Shown one piece after another: positions 35,826-44,281 of a stretch of 64,000 nucleotides of DNA; position 1 is the first letter of the stretch; each line of letters starts with the position of its first letter. Position numbers and translations under genes: made by a program. Location: positions 62,001-126,000 of the forward strand of contig DATJAP010000035.1 of the NCBI GenBank assembly GCA_035516155.1, in the 5' to 3' direction. This DNA is from JAJYKN01 sp035516155 (GTDB taxonomy: Bacteria; Nitrospirota; UBA9217). Below the pieces are notes generated by a model that saw only the letters and a list, made by a program, of their open reading frames with translations, was not told the origin of the DNA and made no database searches.

Positions 35826-37646
35826 TCACCGGACCTCCACCATAAATTCAAAAAGATGTACCTTTCCTTCGTGGCTCACCTGGCCGAAGAGTGCATAGAT
35901 ACCTTTGGACGGAAAGAAGACCGTCGATGCAATATCAGGCCCGAACTTCCCAGGGAGTGCAGCATGTTCATGGCCTGGACTCGTACGCGTTTCTCCGGGA
36001 AGCATGCCGTGGATGTGCATGAAATGCTGCAGGTTGGCCGATACCGCGGATATGTGCATTGCAGCTCCCAAGTAAGGCTGAAGGTCGGTCACAGGCTTGC
36101 CATCCTGCTCGATATGCCAGGTTAATGTCGTTTCTTCACCGGTTTTGGCCTGCCCGGGGGAAGAAGCAAGCGATACCCTGTACGTTCCGAACTTTTTCGA
36201 TCTCGATAAATCGATATCCGGCCCGGTCATGGACGGGCTGCCCATTGCATTGATCAGGATGGTATCGCCGTACAGTTTGTTTGCCGTTGCGAAGTCAAGT
36301 CCTACAAGATAATTTCCCGACTTCGGGAAAGTATAACGCAGGGGGAAAACTGCCTGTTCGATCATGACCTTCGTGACCGGCCCGAGATCCTCCGGGTGGA
36401 TATGGGCAAAGGTCCTCAAATCCTGCCCCACGATCACGGCATGGAGAATACGCTGCTGGTGACTCACCAGGCCAGTGAGTGGTTTGCCGTCCTTGTCTTC
36501 GATGCGGACAATCATTTTTACCGGTATCCCTGCACTGATCTCAGCAGGCACAGTCTCAAGGCTTACGATTGGTCCAATCACCGGCGGCGGGATGGAGGCA
36601 AAAGTTCCGGGCATGTGGCCGGCTCCTGAATGATCATGATGCAGATAATGGCTGGCCGGGATCTCCTGGCGGAGCAGTGCGACGCACATCAGCACGGCCA
36701 GCATCAGAACAACCTCAGTTCTTATGCTCCGCAGAAGCCATGAAACAGTCATGCGGCTCTTGAACCTCCTGGTAAGGGGCGAAGTGACCAGGATGAAAAG
36801 ACGCCTTAAGAAACCATGTCCGTGAGACGGTAAACCTGCTTGCGACTGTAACAATGGCATAAAGAGATAGCGATTGAATGCAGCGAGAATCACCAGCAGG
36901 AGAAAAAGAACGATTTTAGCCATGACAAGGTTGCCATAAGGCGTTTCTTCAAGGGCTTCTAAACTTCCCACGTATACCCACGCGTGGTGCAGCGACGTAA
37001 GCGCAATCATTCCGGCCGCCCAGCCGGCAATTCTTGAAAAACCAGAGACAAGTCCGGCAATCGCAGGCAATGCTTCAGTGCCGTGCTTTTTCAGATGCGG
37101 AAGAATAATCAGAGAAAGCACGAAAAGGCCGCCACCCCATACAGTCGCGCCAAGGAGATGTAGCCAATCCGTTAATTCGGACACCGTAAAATCGCCCTTG
37201 TCCGATGCATGACCCGAGGCACTCTCGGTCCAGGCGATCAGCGTCGTAAGGCCGAGCAAGATATACAACAGGGCAGGAGAGTCTCGATGGCGTGCGCCGG
37301 CCATTGTCAGGAGCGCGGCCAGGATTAATCCCGCGATACGGATAATCCATATCCATCCGAAATGAGTCTTCTGAATAACGGCGGGAATAAGAGGTAATGC
37401 GGCCTCAACCGGCCTGCCGCTCATTTGCGCTGTACGCGAAATAAGATCGGCTGCACTGCACGCGATAATGATGGCAATTGCGATGCCGAAAAGGCCCCAC
37501 ATCCGTCTCAACAACCTGCGGCGGTCGGGAACGGAAAGCAAGAGGGCGGGCGAAAAAACCCAAGAGCGGCACATGAGCGTGCCGATACAGAAAGCCAGAG
37601 AGATGATTTCAAACCATACTGGTATGCTGTGGAGGATGATATTCAT
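35826..37646 (-). CDS. CopD-type copper-resistance membrane protein with fused His-rich exported domain
   Basis: A 606-residue protein. The N-terminal half (to about residue 335) has eight or so membrane helices of the CopD family, with TDWLHLLGATVWGGGLFVL typical of it. A short His-rich linker (SHYLHHDHSGAGHM) leads to a C-terminal exported region with two related segments bearing metal-ligand-like motifs: LRTFAHIHPEDLG and LQHFMHIHGMLPG. These look like tandem YtkA/CopC-like beta domains. It should handle copper at the inner membrane with CopC, encoded 18 bp upstream. CopD alone is usually about 300 residues, so the C-terminal half is an addition. Confidence 0.85.
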   Translation of the reverse strand: MNIILHSIPVWFEIISLAFCIGTLMCRSWVFSPALLLSVPDRRRLLRRMWGLFGIAIAIIIACSAADLISRTAQMSGRPVEAALPLIPAVIQKTHFGWIWIIRIAGLILAALLTMAGARHRDSPALLYILLGLTTLIAWTESASGHASDKGDFTVSELTDWLHLLGATVWGGGLFVLSLIILPHLKKHGTEALPAIAGLVSGFSRIAGWAAGMIALTSLHHAWVYVGSLEALEETPYGNLVMAKIVLFLLLVILAAFNRYLFMPLLQSQAGLPSHGHGFLRRLFILVTSPLTRRFKSRMTVSWLLRSIRTEVVLMLAVLMCVALLRQEIPASHYLHHDHSGAGHMPGTFASIPPPVIGPIVSLETVPAEISAGIPVKMIVRIEDKDGKPLTGLVSHQQRILHAVIVGQDLRTFAHIHPEDLGPVTKVMIEQAVFPLRYTFPKSGNYLVGLDFATANKLYGDTILINAMGSPSMTGPDIDLSRSKKFGTYRVSLASSPGQAKTGEETTLTWHIEQDGKPVTDLQPYLGAAMHISAVSANLQHFMHIHGMLPGETRTSPGHEHAALPGKFGPDIASTVFFPSKGIYALFGQVSHEGKVHLFEFMVEVR

Positions 37647-37664
37647 GCAGGGGAACCGAAAATT

Positions 37665-38051
37665 TTATTTTATGGTGAACGAAAAGTTGCCCATGGTCCG
37701 GTGACCGTCCCGTGCCACGACATCCCAGAGAACCCGGTACGTTCCGGGGGGCAGCAATGGGACACTTACTTCAAGGAGCGTCGGATCGGAGACGCTTACG
37801 CGGCTGTCGCCCTTGTCCACATTTTTCCCGCTCTGGTCCTGGACATGGATCGATGAAAAAAGGGGTTCCAGATCGTTGTCGAACCAGATGCGGACAACAG
37901 AGGGGGGTGCTGTAATCGAGGCCCCCACTTTCGGGTCGGCGTGGTCAGGGTATGCATGGGCCAGCGAATCCTTCGGCGCCATGCACAAGCACATCACGGA
38001 GAGAACCATGGCCATGAACCCGCGCTCGGCATACCGACTCATCGTGTTCAC
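37665..38051 (-). CDS. copC: Periplasmic copper-binding protein CopC
   Basis: A 128-residue exported protein: a signal peptide (about residues 1-31, cut after LAHA or before HAYPDH) and a CopC beta-sandwich. Mature N-terminal His (HAYPDHADPKVG) and the C-terminal DGHRTMGNFSF histidine fit the Cu(II)-binding brace of the family. The order outer-membrane barrel, copC, copD suggests a copper-handling pathway across the envelope. The start overlaps the barrel gene's stop by 4 bp. Confidence 0.9.
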   Translation of the reverse strand: MNTMSRYAERGFMAMVLSVMCLCMAPKDSLAHAYPDHADPKVGASITAPPSVVRIWFDNDLEPLFSSIHVQDQSGKNVDKGDSRVSVSDPTLLEVSVPLLPPGTYRVLWDVVARDGHRTMGNFSFTIK

Positions 38052-38989
38052 GGGAATATTGGCCTCCCTATGCTCTTGGGAAAAAGGTCATCGATAAAGA
38101 GATGGAACAGTGCGAAGACGCCGGTACCAGCTCCCGAACGGGGGTTCATGGGGATTTCCGCCGCAAGGCCGAGTTCCGTATACCGACCGATCCAGGCGAT
38201 CCCCGGGTTTACCGTTCCGGTTGTCTGATTTTTACAGTCCGCGTTCAGACAGGTCTCCATGGGAAATTCGACGACAGCAACCATGCGGTTGAAAGGGACT
38301 CCAAGCCCTACGTCCTTCACTACCGACTGGAGATACATCAAACTGTACTGGACTGTGAACGCCCACGTAAGCGAAGTGGGGTTCTCGACGCCGTCCGTCC
38401 ACTTCTGCGTGGGGAAATTCGGACCGATAACGCCGGTGACGGCGAGTGGTCTTAGAAAACTTGAAGAGTCAAACAGGTCGCCGAACCCTTTTCCAAAATA
38501 GAAAGCTGGCGAAAGGGTTGAGAACCGGTCGGATACGCTGTGATTGCCGGTGTTCCCGATATCATCCGACACGCCGACGGACAGAATGGTTTCATGCTCG
38601 GCACTCTTGTAAAACTGATATTTTAAGTTCACCGCGAGATTTCCGAATCCGCTAACCGATCCATCGCCCTCAGTGTGGAGGCGCTGATATGATTCATCGG
38701 CTTCTACCCCGAAATTAGGCACGATGCGTTTGGAGTAGCCGACATCCAGTGACGAAGTCTGGATCCGGGGCCCCCCTGTTAAATCGTTCATCTTTATCGA
38801 ATTATACAGGACGGAAAACTCGTCAGAAATAAAGGGATCATCCACAGCGAACGTGGTCGGAAAAAAACGCGGCCCAGCAACCCCGTGAGCGAAGGAGGTC
38901 GAAGGGATTACCGTAATGATCATCAGCAGGACCGAAGCCAGGATTGACCACATCCATATCTCTGCTGAATTTCTCGTTTTGCGATTCAT
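38048..38989 (-). CDS. Predicted outer-membrane beta-barrel transporter
   Basis: A 313-residue exported protein: a signal peptide (about residues 10-34, ending TSFAHG) and alternating-hydrophobic strands throughout (for example VNLKYQFYKS, TWAFTVQYSLMYLQS). The C terminus is ALFHLFIDDLFPKSIGRPIF. It resembles transporter-type barrels of the phenol-degradation MetA family, recalled and not searched. GGAGAAG precedes the ATG at 38989; the longer frame (39025) lacks support. It is the first gene of the operon with copC and copD, so a role in metal efflux or uptake is inferred. Confidence 0.75.
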   Translation of the reverse strand: MNRKTRNSAEIWMWSILASVLLMIITVIPSTSFAHGVAGPRFFPTTFAVDDPFISDEFSVLYNSIKMNDLTGGPRIQTSSLDVGYSKRIVPNFGVEADESYQRLHTEGDGSVSGFGNLAVNLKYQFYKSAEHETILSVGVSDDIGNTGNHSVSDRFSTLSPAFYFGKGFGDLFDSSSFLRPLAVTGVIGPNFPTQKWTDGVENPTSLTWAFTVQYSLMYLQSVVKDVGLGVPFNRMVAVVEFPMETCLNADCKNQTTGTVNPGIAWIGRYTELGLAAEIPMNPRSGAGTGVFALFHLFIDDLFPKSIGRPIFP

Positions 38990-39328
38990 GGCTTCTCCTT
39001 TTTTAATTAGTCTGATACTACGCATTCGTAGAGAGATACGTAGTGGTTCAGAGGCAATAATAAAGGAATGTCCTGCAGAAGAGGGTTTGGAAAAATCAAT
39101 ACGCCATCCCTTCTCATTCGTGTGGCGAAAAGGCCGTTGACATCAAGAGCGCCTCCCTCTCCTGCCTGTTCCGCCGGCAATAGCATTGGATTTGCGCAAA
39201 GGGAATTCCCCGAAAAAGCACGGTTTTCACAATATAGTTGCAGGTACGCGACAAGCATGCAATGCGCGAAAAGGAGCAACCGGAATCTTCTCTGACAGCG
39301 CCATATCTGAACAGCGTCTCGCGATTCC
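38990..39328. other. Upstream region of the copper operon, no gene
   Basis: 339 bp between the TPR gene's stop and the barrel gene. A minus-strand open frame of 111 codons spans it but has no ribosome-binding site, no domain and an unlikely composition, so I do not call it. The right end close to 39017-39044 carries an inverted repeat likely to be regulatory. Confidence 0.4.
39017..39044. promoter_or_regulatory. Inverted repeat 30 bp upstream of the copper operon
   Basis: ACTACG (39017-39022) is mirrored by CGTAGT (39039-39044), and also by CGTAG (39027-39031), giving two nested ways to form a palindrome. The position between promoter and start of the barrel-copC-copD operon suits an operator. 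It does not match the CueR or CsoR consensus I know. Confidence 0.35.
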
Positions 39329-39898
39329 CTACTCGGATGCACGCTGCCTGTTTGCTTTTCCGGAATTTTTCGTCGTCGCCCGAAGGATCAGGCCAATATA
39401 CTTATTGACCGGGTTGGACCGGTCGAGAAAGGGGACGGGAGGCGTTTTTCTTATCCCCAAACGCCGCAATTCTCTCCGAAGCTCGCTGTTGCTGTTGTCG
39501 TACTTCAGCCCTCTTGTAAATGCCTCGATGGCGTCAGGCTTCTTTCCTGCGGACAGATAGGCCCTGCCGAGATTGAGATAAAACACGGGATAGAGCAGCT
39601 CCTCCTCAAAAACCCCTTTTTGCCTGAGCATGGTAATGGCTTTTTTGCAGGTTTCCACGCCGCTCCGGTACTTCTTGTCTACCAGGGCCTGAAAGCAGCC
39701 ATAATAGGAAAGAATAAGAGGCTCATTGGGGAACCGTACCGCGGCTTGCTGCAACAGAACGAAGGCTTCCTTCTGCTTGCCACTCCTCAGGTTGGCTTTC
39801 ACCGCCCTCAGGTAATCAGAGGGCTTTACCTCCCCGACATCCGGCTTGGCCGGACTTCCTGCGTCATCATGTTTATAGCTCGAGTCACCGTTTTGCAT
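39329..39898 (-). CDS. Tetratricopeptide-repeat protein
   Basis: A 189-residue soluble protein with about three TPR units. They are visible in SGKQKEAFVLLQQAAVRFPN, then YYGCFQALVDKKYRSGVETC, then YLNLGRAYLSAGKKPDAIEA. The last carries the canonical pattern G-Y-x-x-A with P/A. The N-terminal 30 residues are polar; the C-terminal 40 are basic with a hydrophobic patch (NKYIGLILRATTKN). No signal peptide. TPR proteins act as docking scaffolds; the partner is unknown. The start at MQNGDSSY is uncertain because no ribosome-binding site precedes either candidate ATG. Confidence 0.82.
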   Translation of the reverse strand: MQNGDSSYKHDDAGSPAKPDVGEVKPSDYLRAVKANLRSGKQKEAFVLLQQAAVRFPNEPLILSYYGCFQALVDKKYRSGVETCKKAITMLRQKGVFEEELLYPVFYLNLGRAYLSAGKKPDAIEAFTRGLKYDNSNSELRRELRRLGIRKTPPVPFLDRSNPVNKYIGLILRATTKNSGKANRQRASE

Positions 39899-40316
39899 GT
39901 ATTTATTGTAACATAAATGCAAGCCAGAAGAAGGAGCGATTCACAGGAGCCCAATACAACGAAATAATCTTGGCTGAATCGGTTTTATTTTTGTACATCG
40001 GCCATGGCCGATATAGTAAAACCAAATTTCCTTCGTTCTCGCCTTTTTCGTTATCTTCCCGAGAACTCTTTACCGTCAGCGGGCTCTATCACCAGAACCC
40101 GGCCCTCGGTCCTCGGCCGTCTGCGCGTCGAACTCTGAATGTGAGCTCGATTCTCGACCTCCATCTGTTAATTTTACATTGATTCTTTACGGGGCAGTAT
40201 GCTATAGTTCCCGATGCCCGGAGCGCCCAAGGGAGACGAAGAACGTACGGCAGGGAATCATCGCACCCAAGCTCAAGCGGCCGTTTCCGTGGATTTGAAC
40301 GAAGAGGATGAACCCT
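39899..40316. other. Divergent intergenic region with nested palindrome
   Basis: 418 bp between the TPR gene (minus) and thrC (plus), with no gene. At 39997-40012 is a perfect 16-bp palindrome, ATCGGCCATGGCCGAT, flanked by GGTTTTA (39981-39987) and TAAAACC (40017-40023), which pair to extend the structure to about 43 bp. It could be a two-way operator or an RNA hairpin. I could not find a T-box, SAM riboswitch or leader peptide ahead of thrC. Confidence 0.45.
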
Positions 40317-41663
40317 ATGTCATATCGAGCATGGTTTCAATGCATCAATGAACAGTGCAAAGCGCAATATCCGCTGAATAGGATTATTTATCGCTGCGAA
40401 ACCTGCGGATCTCTTCTGGGCGTGCAGCACGACGTGCAGGCTCTCGCGCACCGGAGCGCCAAGGCGTGGATGAAGCTGTTCGAGGACCGCTACAAGTCCA
40501 CCCAGTGGCCCTACGGTTCCGGTGTGTGGGGCAAGAAGGAATGGATCCTGCCGAACATCCATGACGACAATGTCGTGTCTGTGTATGAAGGGGCGACGAA
40601 CTTGTTCTGGGCCGAGCGGTTCGGCAAGCTTATCGGCATCGACAACCTCTGGATCAAACTCTGCGGCAATTCTCACAGCGGTTCCTTCAAGGACTTGGGC
40701 ATGACGGTGCTCGTGTCCCAGGTCAAGCAGATGATCAGCGAAGGAGTTCCGATCCAGGCCGTTGCCTGCGCGTCCACTGGCGACACCTCGGCCGCTCTGG
40801 CGACCTATTGCGCGGCAGCCGGCATCCAGTCCATCGTACTTCTGCCCAAGGGGAAAATATCGGTAGCCCAGCTCGTCCAGCCAATCGCCAACGGTGCTTT
40901 GGTTCTTTCGCTCGACACGGACTTTGACGGGTGCATGCACGTTGTGCAGGAGATCACAAAGGACAACACCATTTATCTGGCAAACTCGATGAATTCGCTC
41001 CGGATCGAAGGCCAGAAAACAGTGGGCATCGAGATCGTGCAGCAGTTCGACTGGGAAGTGCCTGACGTAATCATCATCCCCGGAGGAAACCTTGGAAATG
41101 TCTCGGCCCTTGGCTCGGGACTGCTTCTGATGAGCGACTTGGGGCTCATCGACAGACTGCCCAGGATCGTCGTGGCCCAGGCTGAGCGTGCCAATCCCCT
41201 CTACCGTTCGTACCTCAAGAATTTCGCAAGCTTTGAGCCCATGCATGCGCAGAAGACCCTGGCCAGTGCAATCCAGATCGGTAACCCCGTGAGCATCGAG
41301 AAGGCGATCAGGACATTGAAGCAGTTCGACGGCATCGTGATGGACGCCACAGAGCAGGAACTGGCGGATGCCGCCGCACTGGGCGACACCACGGGCATGT
41401 TCAATTGCCCCCACACGGGTGTGGCTCTTGCCGTGCTGTTCAAACTCTTGAAGAGCGGGAAGATTGACAAGAGCGAGAAGGTCGTGGTCATTTCAACGGC
41501 CCATGGTCTCAAGTTCACCGATTTCAAGGTAAAATATCATGAGAAAAAGCTCGATTTCCCCTGCACTTATGCCAACAAACCGGTCGAGCTGCCGCCGACG
41601 GTGGATGCCGTCAAGAAAGCCCTGGAGCAGGCCTTAAAGAATAGGAGAATCTCGAATGTCTGA
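40317..41663 (+). CDS. thrC: Threonine synthase with N-terminal zinc-ribbon
   Basis: A 448-residue PLP enzyme making threonine from O-phosphohomoserine. The PLP lysine is in SGSFKDLGM, and the phosphate-binding loop reads GGNLGNVSAL. The N terminus has four cysteines (C9, C14, C27, C30) in a rubredoxin-like zinc-ribbon, seen in some threonine synthases of this type. The ATG at 40317 is favoured because AAGAGG lies nine bases before it; an ATG three codons upstream abuts that signal. It overlaps the following cystathionine-synthase-type gene by 8 bp. Both act on homoserine-derived substrates, so the pair sits at the threonine/methionine branch point. Confidence 0.92.
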   Translation: MSYRAWFQCINEQCKAQYPLNRIIYRCETCGSLLGVQHDVQALAHRSAKAWMKLFEDRYKSTQWPYGSGVWGKKEWILPNIHDDNVVSVYEGATNLFWAERFGKLIGIDNLWIKLCGNSHSGSFKDLGMTVLVSQVKQMISEGVPIQAVACASTGDTSAALATYCAAAGIQSIVLLPKGKISVAQLVQPIANGALVLSLDTDFDGCMHVVQEITKDNTIYLANSMNSLRIEGQKTVGIEIVQQFDWEVPDVIIIPGGNLGNVSALGSGLLLMSDLGLIDRLPRIVVAQAERANPLYRSYLKNFASFEPMHAQKTLASAIQIGNPVSIEKAIRTLKQFDGIVMDATEQELADAAALGDTTGMFNCPHTGVALAVLFKLLKSGKIDKSEKVVVISTAHGLKFTDFKVKYHEKKLDFPCTYANKPVELPPTVDAVKKALEQALKNRRISNV

Positions 41664-42867
41664 CAACAAGCCGTCCAATTCCCAAAAATGGAACCCCGCC
41701 ACGCTCGGCATCCATGGTTTGGACCGTGTGCACCACGCGCATTTCGCGGTTTCCACGCCGATCGCGCACACGTCGAATTACTACTTCAACAACACGCAGG
41801 AAGTCTACGACTTCATGAAAGCCAAGAGCGAGGGCAGAACGATCCGCGAGCACGAGTATGGCCGCTATGGCAATCCGACGCAACAGGAGTGCGAGCGCAA
41901 GCTCGCGGCTGTCGAGAGCGCCGAGCGCGCGGTGCTTTTCTCCACGGGCATGTCTGCCGTGATCTTGACGCTCATGACCTTCATGCGCCGCGACGGCCAC
42001 ATCATCTTCACGAGCGACTGCTACCGCCAGACGCGCGATTTCGCCGCGAACCTCCTGGCTGAGTTCGGCATCCAGGTTTCGCTGGTGGACCCTACGGCCG
42101 AGGCTATCGAGAAGGCGATCCGGCCGAACACCAACATCATCTTCACGGAATCGCCGACCAATCCCTACCTCCGGTGCCTGGACCTTGTATCGGTGGTGAA
42201 GGTCGCCAAGCAGCACAAGGTCATGACCGTTATCGACGCAACGCTGGCAACACCGTATAACATTAAGCCCCTGAAAATGGGTGTAGACGTGGTTGTCCAC
42301 TCGGCTACCAAATATCTGGGCGGACACAACGACCTGCTCGCCGGCGTTGCGCTCGGCTCCGACAAGCTCATGAACGAAATTTACCGCATGCAGCGCATGA
42401 TCGGCGCCACGCCCGGTCCCCTCACCTGCTTCCTGCTCGAGCGCGGCCTCAAGACCTTCGGCCTCCGGATGAAACACCACAACGAGGCAGGTCTGGCCAT
42501 CGCGCGCATGCTCGAAGCTCATCCGAAGATTGAAAGAGTATGGTACCCCGGTCTCGATTCGCACCCAGACCGAAAAATTGCGAAGGAGCAGATGAAGGGG
42601 TATGGCAGCGTGATCACCTTCCTGCTGAAGGGTGACGACGCCAGGACACGGAAGTTCATCGACTCCCTCGAGCTTTTCCTGATTACGCCCAGTCTCGGCG
42701 GCAGCGAAAGCCTCGTGACCCAGATGTGGATGATGTCGTTCTTCGACTATCCCGAGGACTACCGGAAGAAAATCGGTATGGTAGACAACCTGGTAAGACT
42801 CGCGCTTGGCCTCGAAGACGTGGACGATTTGATCGCCGACTTGAAGCAGGCCCTGGAGAAGGTATAA
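41656..42867 (+). CDS. Trans-sulfuration PLP enzyme, cystathionine gamma-synthase type
   Basis: A 403-residue Cys/Met-metabolism PLP enzyme. The PLP lysine is in VHSATKYLGGHNDLLAG, and the substrate-phosphate loop and Tyr-Arg pair (YGRYGNPTQ) are present. It also carries FITPSLGGSESLV, the typical C-terminal signature. Cystathionine gamma-synthase, gamma-lyase, O-acetylhomoserine sulfhydrylase and beta-lyase share these motifs, so the exact reaction is uncertain. Overlap with thrC suggests a biosynthetic role in methionine formation, using O-acyl- or phosphohomoserine. A terminator follows at 42910. Confidence 0.88.
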   Translation: MSDNKPSNSQKWNPATLGIHGLDRVHHAHFAVSTPIAHTSNYYFNNTQEVYDFMKAKSEGRTIREHEYGRYGNPTQQECERKLAAVESAERAVLFSTGMSAVILTLMTFMRRDGHIIFTSDCYRQTRDFAANLLAEFGIQVSLVDPTAEAIEKAIRPNTNIIFTESPTNPYLRCLDLVSVVKVAKQHKVMTVIDATLATPYNIKPLKMGVDVVVHSATKYLGGHNDLLAGVALGSDKLMNEIYRMQRMIGATPGPLTCFLLERGLKTFGLRMKHHNEAGLAIARMLEAHPKIERVWYPGLDSHPDRKIAKEQMKGYGSVITFLLKGDDARTRKFIDSLELFLITPSLGGSESLVTQMWMMSFFDYPEDYRKKIGMVDNLVRLALGLEDVDDLIADLKQALEKV

Positions 42868-42909
42868 CCTCCGCAGTTGATCCCCGATTGACAACGCCGT
42901 TTATTTCCC

Positions 42910-42940
42910 AAGCCCTCCATCCTCCGACGGGGGCTTTTTT
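42910..42940 (+). terminator. Rho-independent terminator after the cystathionine-type gene
   Basis: AAGCCCTC (42910-42917) pairs with GGGGGCTT (42929-42936, one G-U pair) across an 11-base loop, followed by a six-base T run (42935-42940). It lies 43 bp past the stop and ends the thrC operon. Confidence 0.85.
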
Positions 42941-43213
42941 GTTTCCCATGGAAGTCAATCGATTCCCATTTCATGGGAACGATGGATGTTGAGGAACAGT
43001 ATCTGTGGCCGGGAGTCGGGTCGTACTGGCAGAGCACACATACCGCCTCAATGCCATATCCGATGATAATGTTCTGAGCAAGGCGGAAGTGCGGGTGGAC
43101 GGAGGGTGGTATTTAATCAGTCAGAGTGTCATGAATCCGGTGCCGGGGAGGACAGTCACCAAGCCCGACGTTTCCTGCTTTCAGTCTTTTCAGATTTACC
43201 GCCCTATTCCCCC

Positions 43214-43507
43214 TCATTGCAGCCTCCCCCCGCACTTTTTGCATGTCGTCTTGCCGATGTCTCCACCCAAGGATTTCCCACAGGAAGGGCATCTCCAGTT
43301 AAGAGCCGAAAAGCCCATAAATGCCGCGATAGCAGCGATCTGTGCTCCGAAAAGCGCTCCTTTGGAAAAATTTGCATAGCGTATGGGCCACTTGTGGAGT
43401 ATGGCGCAGAGCAAGATGAAAAACAACGTTAGTGCAATCGCAATAATCTGCCTCCCCTTGCGCACTTCAAATTCCTTCATAATCTCTTGAGCGTCTTTTT
43501 TTCTCAT
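43214..43507 (-). CDS. Small zinc-ribbon membrane protein
   Basis: A 97-residue protein with two membrane segments (about residues 19-40 and 50-70), followed by a C-terminal zinc-ribbon of two CxxC pairs, RCPSCGKSLG and CKKCGGRL. The zinc site would face the cytoplasm. Start at MRKKDAQEI (43507) is chosen because the extra nine residues upstream have no ribosome signal; neither start has a strong one. Function unknown; similar small proteins are common and usually uncharacterised. The upstream 273 bp (42941-43213) hold no gene. Confidence 0.75.
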   Translation of the reverse strand: MRKKDAQEIMKEFEVRKGRQIIAIALTLFFILLCAILHKWPIRYANFSKGALFGAQIAAIAAFMGFSALNWRCPSCGKSLGGDIGKTTCKKCGGRLQ

Positions 43508-43617
43508 TGTTCTGTTATCCCTGGGCCAATACATTGTATGCGAACATTGATGGTCATCCGCAATTATCGCCCTCTGCCGATTGACTCTTTTCTTATCATT
43601 TTTTACAATTTATTTAT

Positions 43618-44076
43618 TTACAACGCCACTTTCACGACGATCTTCATCACCGAGGCGGGAACTCCTGCCGAAAGCTTTGGCGCATGACCGTCTTCAGGCC
43701 AAAGCACTGCTACCTGGCCTGATTGCAGATGCATCGGCGACCATTTTCCTGCCGCAACCGTGCCGAAGCAGATATCCCTGCCTGCGTCATAGGGTTCAGT
43801 GATAGTCATTCGTTCCACGGGTGTCCATCCGATGATCTCCTCGCCGGACAGGATGAATTGCAAATCGAGATATTTGCGATGGCATTCGAATTTCGGTACT
43901 TCGGTCCTGATCGTTTCATACCGCTGGACCATGGCAAACACCCGGTCTCCGTCGATTTCTATTTTCCCTTCCGCCAGGCCCTGAATATCCTGTCGCCGCA
44001 AAAAGGACAGAGCCTTTTGCATGTCCGCCGTCATCGTAATTTGGCGATCAATGTGTCTTATTTCTGTAACGACCAT
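43618..44076 (-). CDS. YhcH/YjgK/YiaL (DUF386) family protein
   Basis: A 152-residue soluble beta-barrel protein of the YhcH/YjgK/YiaL family, some members of which are linked to sugar metabolism or bind small polar molecules with a metal. Visible motifs are HRKYLDLQFILSGEEIIGW and GQVAVLWPEDGHAPKLS. The start MVVTEIRHID was chosen from GAGGAG six bases upstream; the open frame extends 51 codons further without support. No catalytic activity can be assigned. It is 205 bp downstream of the ABC transporter operon and may or may not be part of it. Confidence 0.85.
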   Translation of the reverse strand: MVVTEIRHIDRQITMTADMQKALSFLRRQDIQGLAEGKIEIDGDRVFAMVQRYETIRTEVPKFECHRKYLDLQFILSGEEIIGWTPVERMTITEPYDAGRDICFGTVAAGKWSPMHLQSGQVAVLWPEDGHAPKLSAGVPASVMKIVVKVAL

Positions 44077-44281
44077 GGCATTCTCCTCGTGTGATTTGAT
44101 ATTTTTTTTCTCCGCTCCACCTGGGAAAGCATGACGATACGGAAGGCGGGAGAATAATTCAAACAATGCTGGCAAAAATCGATTCAGCCGCCATTGCCTG
44201 GAGCCCTCTCGCCTCGATTGAACCGGCACTGACGAGATTGCCGCGGCGCAACATATGTTCCTTGCAATTACCTCTCGGGAG

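Noticed and set aside
39007..39342. 111-codon minus-strand frame before the copper operon
   Set aside because: No ribosome-binding site or domain; it overlaps the likely promoter region and the TPR gene's end.
41611..42894. 427-codon minus-strand open frame opposite the cystathionine-type gene
   Set aside because: It is the reverse-strand shadow of a clearly real enzyme; the sequence is Arg/His/Val-rich with no recognisable motif.
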